Below are positions 63,003-64,000 of a stretch of DNA of 64,000 nt, one piece after another. Below the pieces are notes generated by a model. It worked only from the letters and a program-made list of their open reading frames with translations. It was not told where the DNA came from and did no database searches. A program made the translations under genes and the position numbers. The stretch comes from Hyphomonas sp. GTDB taxonomy: Bacteria; Pseudomonadota; Alphaproteobacteria; Caulobacterales; Hyphomonadaceae. The stretch's first letter is position 1; each line of letters begins with the position of its first letter. The stretch is from the NCBI RefSeq assembly GCF_018402285.1, contig NZ_JAGYJH010000003.1, positions 868,001-932,000 of the forward strand. The letters are read 5' to 3'.

Positions 63003-64000
63003 ATGGCGACAGCCACCAAGAAGAAAAAGAATACAGCTGGTGACGGCGAGGGCGAAGACGACAAGGACAACGAAAGTGGTCTGGTCGATTTCAACGCCAC
63101 AGACGTCAAAAAGGTTCTGAAACGCGCCCAGAAGCGCGGGTTCATCACCCATGACGAGATCAACCAGCTTCTGCCCGACACGGACATGAGCTCTGACCAG
63201 ATCGAGGACATCATGTCCCAGATTTCGGAAATGGGCATCGCCGTGGTCGAGACGGAAGAAGAAGCCGAAGAACAGGGCAAGGCCCTGACCAAGATCGAGG
63301 ACAAGAAAGTCGTCGCCAAGAAGGGCAATGCCCGCGGCAGCGACCGGACCGACGATCCGGTGCGGATGTATCTGCGCGAGATGGGCGCGGTGGAGCTCCT
63401 CTCCCGTGAGGGCGAGATCGCGATTGCCAAGCGCATCGAGGCCGGCCGGGACGCGATGATCCGCGGCCTGTGCGAAAGCCCGCTGACCTTCGAGGCCATG
63501 ATGGTGTGGCGCGATGAGCTCATGAACGAGCGCATCCTGCTGCGGGACCTGATTGACCTGGAAGCGACCTATGGCGCGGAAAACCCGCCGCCCGAGCCCA
63601 AGCCCGTTGAAGAGCGCCCGCCCGAACCGGCGACGCCTGTCAAAGGCAAGAAACGCTCGGCTGAAGAGGTCGACGAGGTTGAGGCTGAGCGCATGCGCCA
63701 GCAGCAGCAGGAAGAGGAAGAAGAAGACGACGCGGTGGCGATGTCGATGTCGGCGATGGAAGGGGAGCTGCGCGAAGGCGTGCTCGCCAAGCTCGACGAG
63801 ATCGCCGAAGCCTTCAGCCGTTTCCGCAAGCTTCAGGACCGCCTGCTGACCCGCCGGATCGAGGGCAAGGACCTCACTCCCAAGGCACAGGGCGAGTATG
63901 ACGAGCTGTCGCTGCTGATCGTGGAAAATCTCAAGACGATCCACATCAACAACAACCGCATCGAGGCGCTGGTCGAGCAGCTCTACGCGATCAACAAGAA
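63003..64000 (+). CDS. rpoD: RNA polymerase primary sigma factor RpoD, 5' part (cut by window edge)
   Basis: The frame opens at ATG 63003 after a GGGAG site and runs off the window, giving 332 residues. It contains sigma-70 region 1.1 (DVKKVLKRAQKRGFITHDEINQLLPD) and region 1.2 (DPVRMYLREMGAVELLSREGEIAIAKRIEAG), then the non-conserved region. That region carries an unusually acidic, Glu/Pro and Gln-rich insert (about residues 195-250, with the EEEEEDD run). Regions 2-4 lie beyond the window. dnaG-rpoD adjacency matches the macromolecular synthesis operon. Confidence 0.96.
   Translation, partial: MATATKKKKNTAGDGEGEDDKDNESGLVDFNATDVKKVLKRAQKRGFITHDEINQLLPDTDMSSDQIEDIMSQISEMGIAVVETEEEAEEQGKALTKIEDKKVVAKKGNARGSDRTDDPVRMYLREMGAVELLSREGEIAIAKRIEAGRDAMIRGLCESPLTFEAMMVWRDELMNERILLRDLIDLEATYGAENPPPEPKPVEERPPEPATPVKGKKRSAEEVDEVEAERMRQQQQEEEEEDDAVAMSMSAMEGELREGVLAKLDEIAEAFSRFRKLQDRLLTRRIEGKDLTPKAQGEYDELSLLIVENLKTIHINNNRIEALVEQLYAINK

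Overview
The window is about 64 kb of dense, high-GC chromosomal DNA. It looks like a stalked or budding alphaproteobacterium of the Hyphomonadaceae/Caulobacterales type. This rests on several things: alpha-type SspB, an alpha-type DnaG followed by RpoD, a PleC-like kinase, the mreBCD-mrdA-rodA order, DUF4169 and DUF3833 proteins, and a frequent NNC/NNG codon bias. The assignment is an inference from gene content, not a measured phylogeny. I found no rRNA, tRNA, CRISPR array, transposase or prophage block.

Layout. 1-4.6 kb: end of a PLP-dependent enzyme, sspB, a hot-dog thioesterase, a cytochrome P450, a stand-alone RusA-type resolvase and fumC with a strong terminator. 4.7-6.2 kb: an accessory-looking, less GC-rich stretch holding a hairpin-rich non-coding segment, a PepSY-like periplasmic protein and a CcdAB-type toxin-antitoxin pair whose antitoxin carries an extra N-terminal XRE helix-turn-helix. 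6.2-12.7 kb: small conserved genes (GNAT, DUF4169), lipoproteins, an old yellow enzyme, a cupin and a DUF4287/DUF5655 protein. 12.8-21.2 kb: a UvrD/PcrA helicase, then the rod-shape operon mreB-mreC-mreD-mrdA-rodA. 21.3-31.3 kb: an NSS-family symporter, an unrecognised secreted protein, proline iminopeptidase, several small conserved proteins and an ABC-F ATPase. 31.3-35.8 kb: a dipeptide epimerase and a four-gene MCE/Mla-type lipid transporter (STAS-permease, ATPase, MCE protein, lipoprotein). 35.9-39 kb: two acyl-CoA dehydrogenases flanking an Hcp-like exported protein. 39-49.3 kb: unrecognised secreted proteins, VanZ-like protein, PepN, a PleC-like histidine kinase, a histidine phosphatase and KdsB. 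49.4-51.9 kb: a BlaI/BlaR1-type repressor and membrane protease pair with a clear duplicated operator. 52-58.1 kb: an alpha/beta hydrolase, then a tyrosine/homogentisate catabolic cluster (MarR regulator, HppD, VOC protein, FAH-family hydrolase, CoA-transferase A/B) with a palindromic operator between the divergent MarR and hppD genes. 58.2-64 kb: carA, a YqeY-like protein, a PRC-barrel lipoprotein, dnaG and the 5' part of rpoD.

How genes work together. HppD makes homogentisate, and the FAH-family hydrolase would release fumarate and acetoacetate. The SCOT-type CoA transferase can then activate acetoacetate. Homogentisate dioxygenase and maleylacetoacetate isomerase are not in the window. MreB/C/D, PBP2 and RodA form the elongasome. 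The permease, ATPase, MCE and lipoprotein genes form one phospholipid or lipid ABC system.

A cross-cutting observation is that at least ten genes, including mreB, mreC, pepN and dnaG, are split by a single-base indel, usually in a run of four or five C or G. Because some of these genes are normally essential, I read this mainly as sequencing or assembly error and annotate the genes as one locus across the shift.
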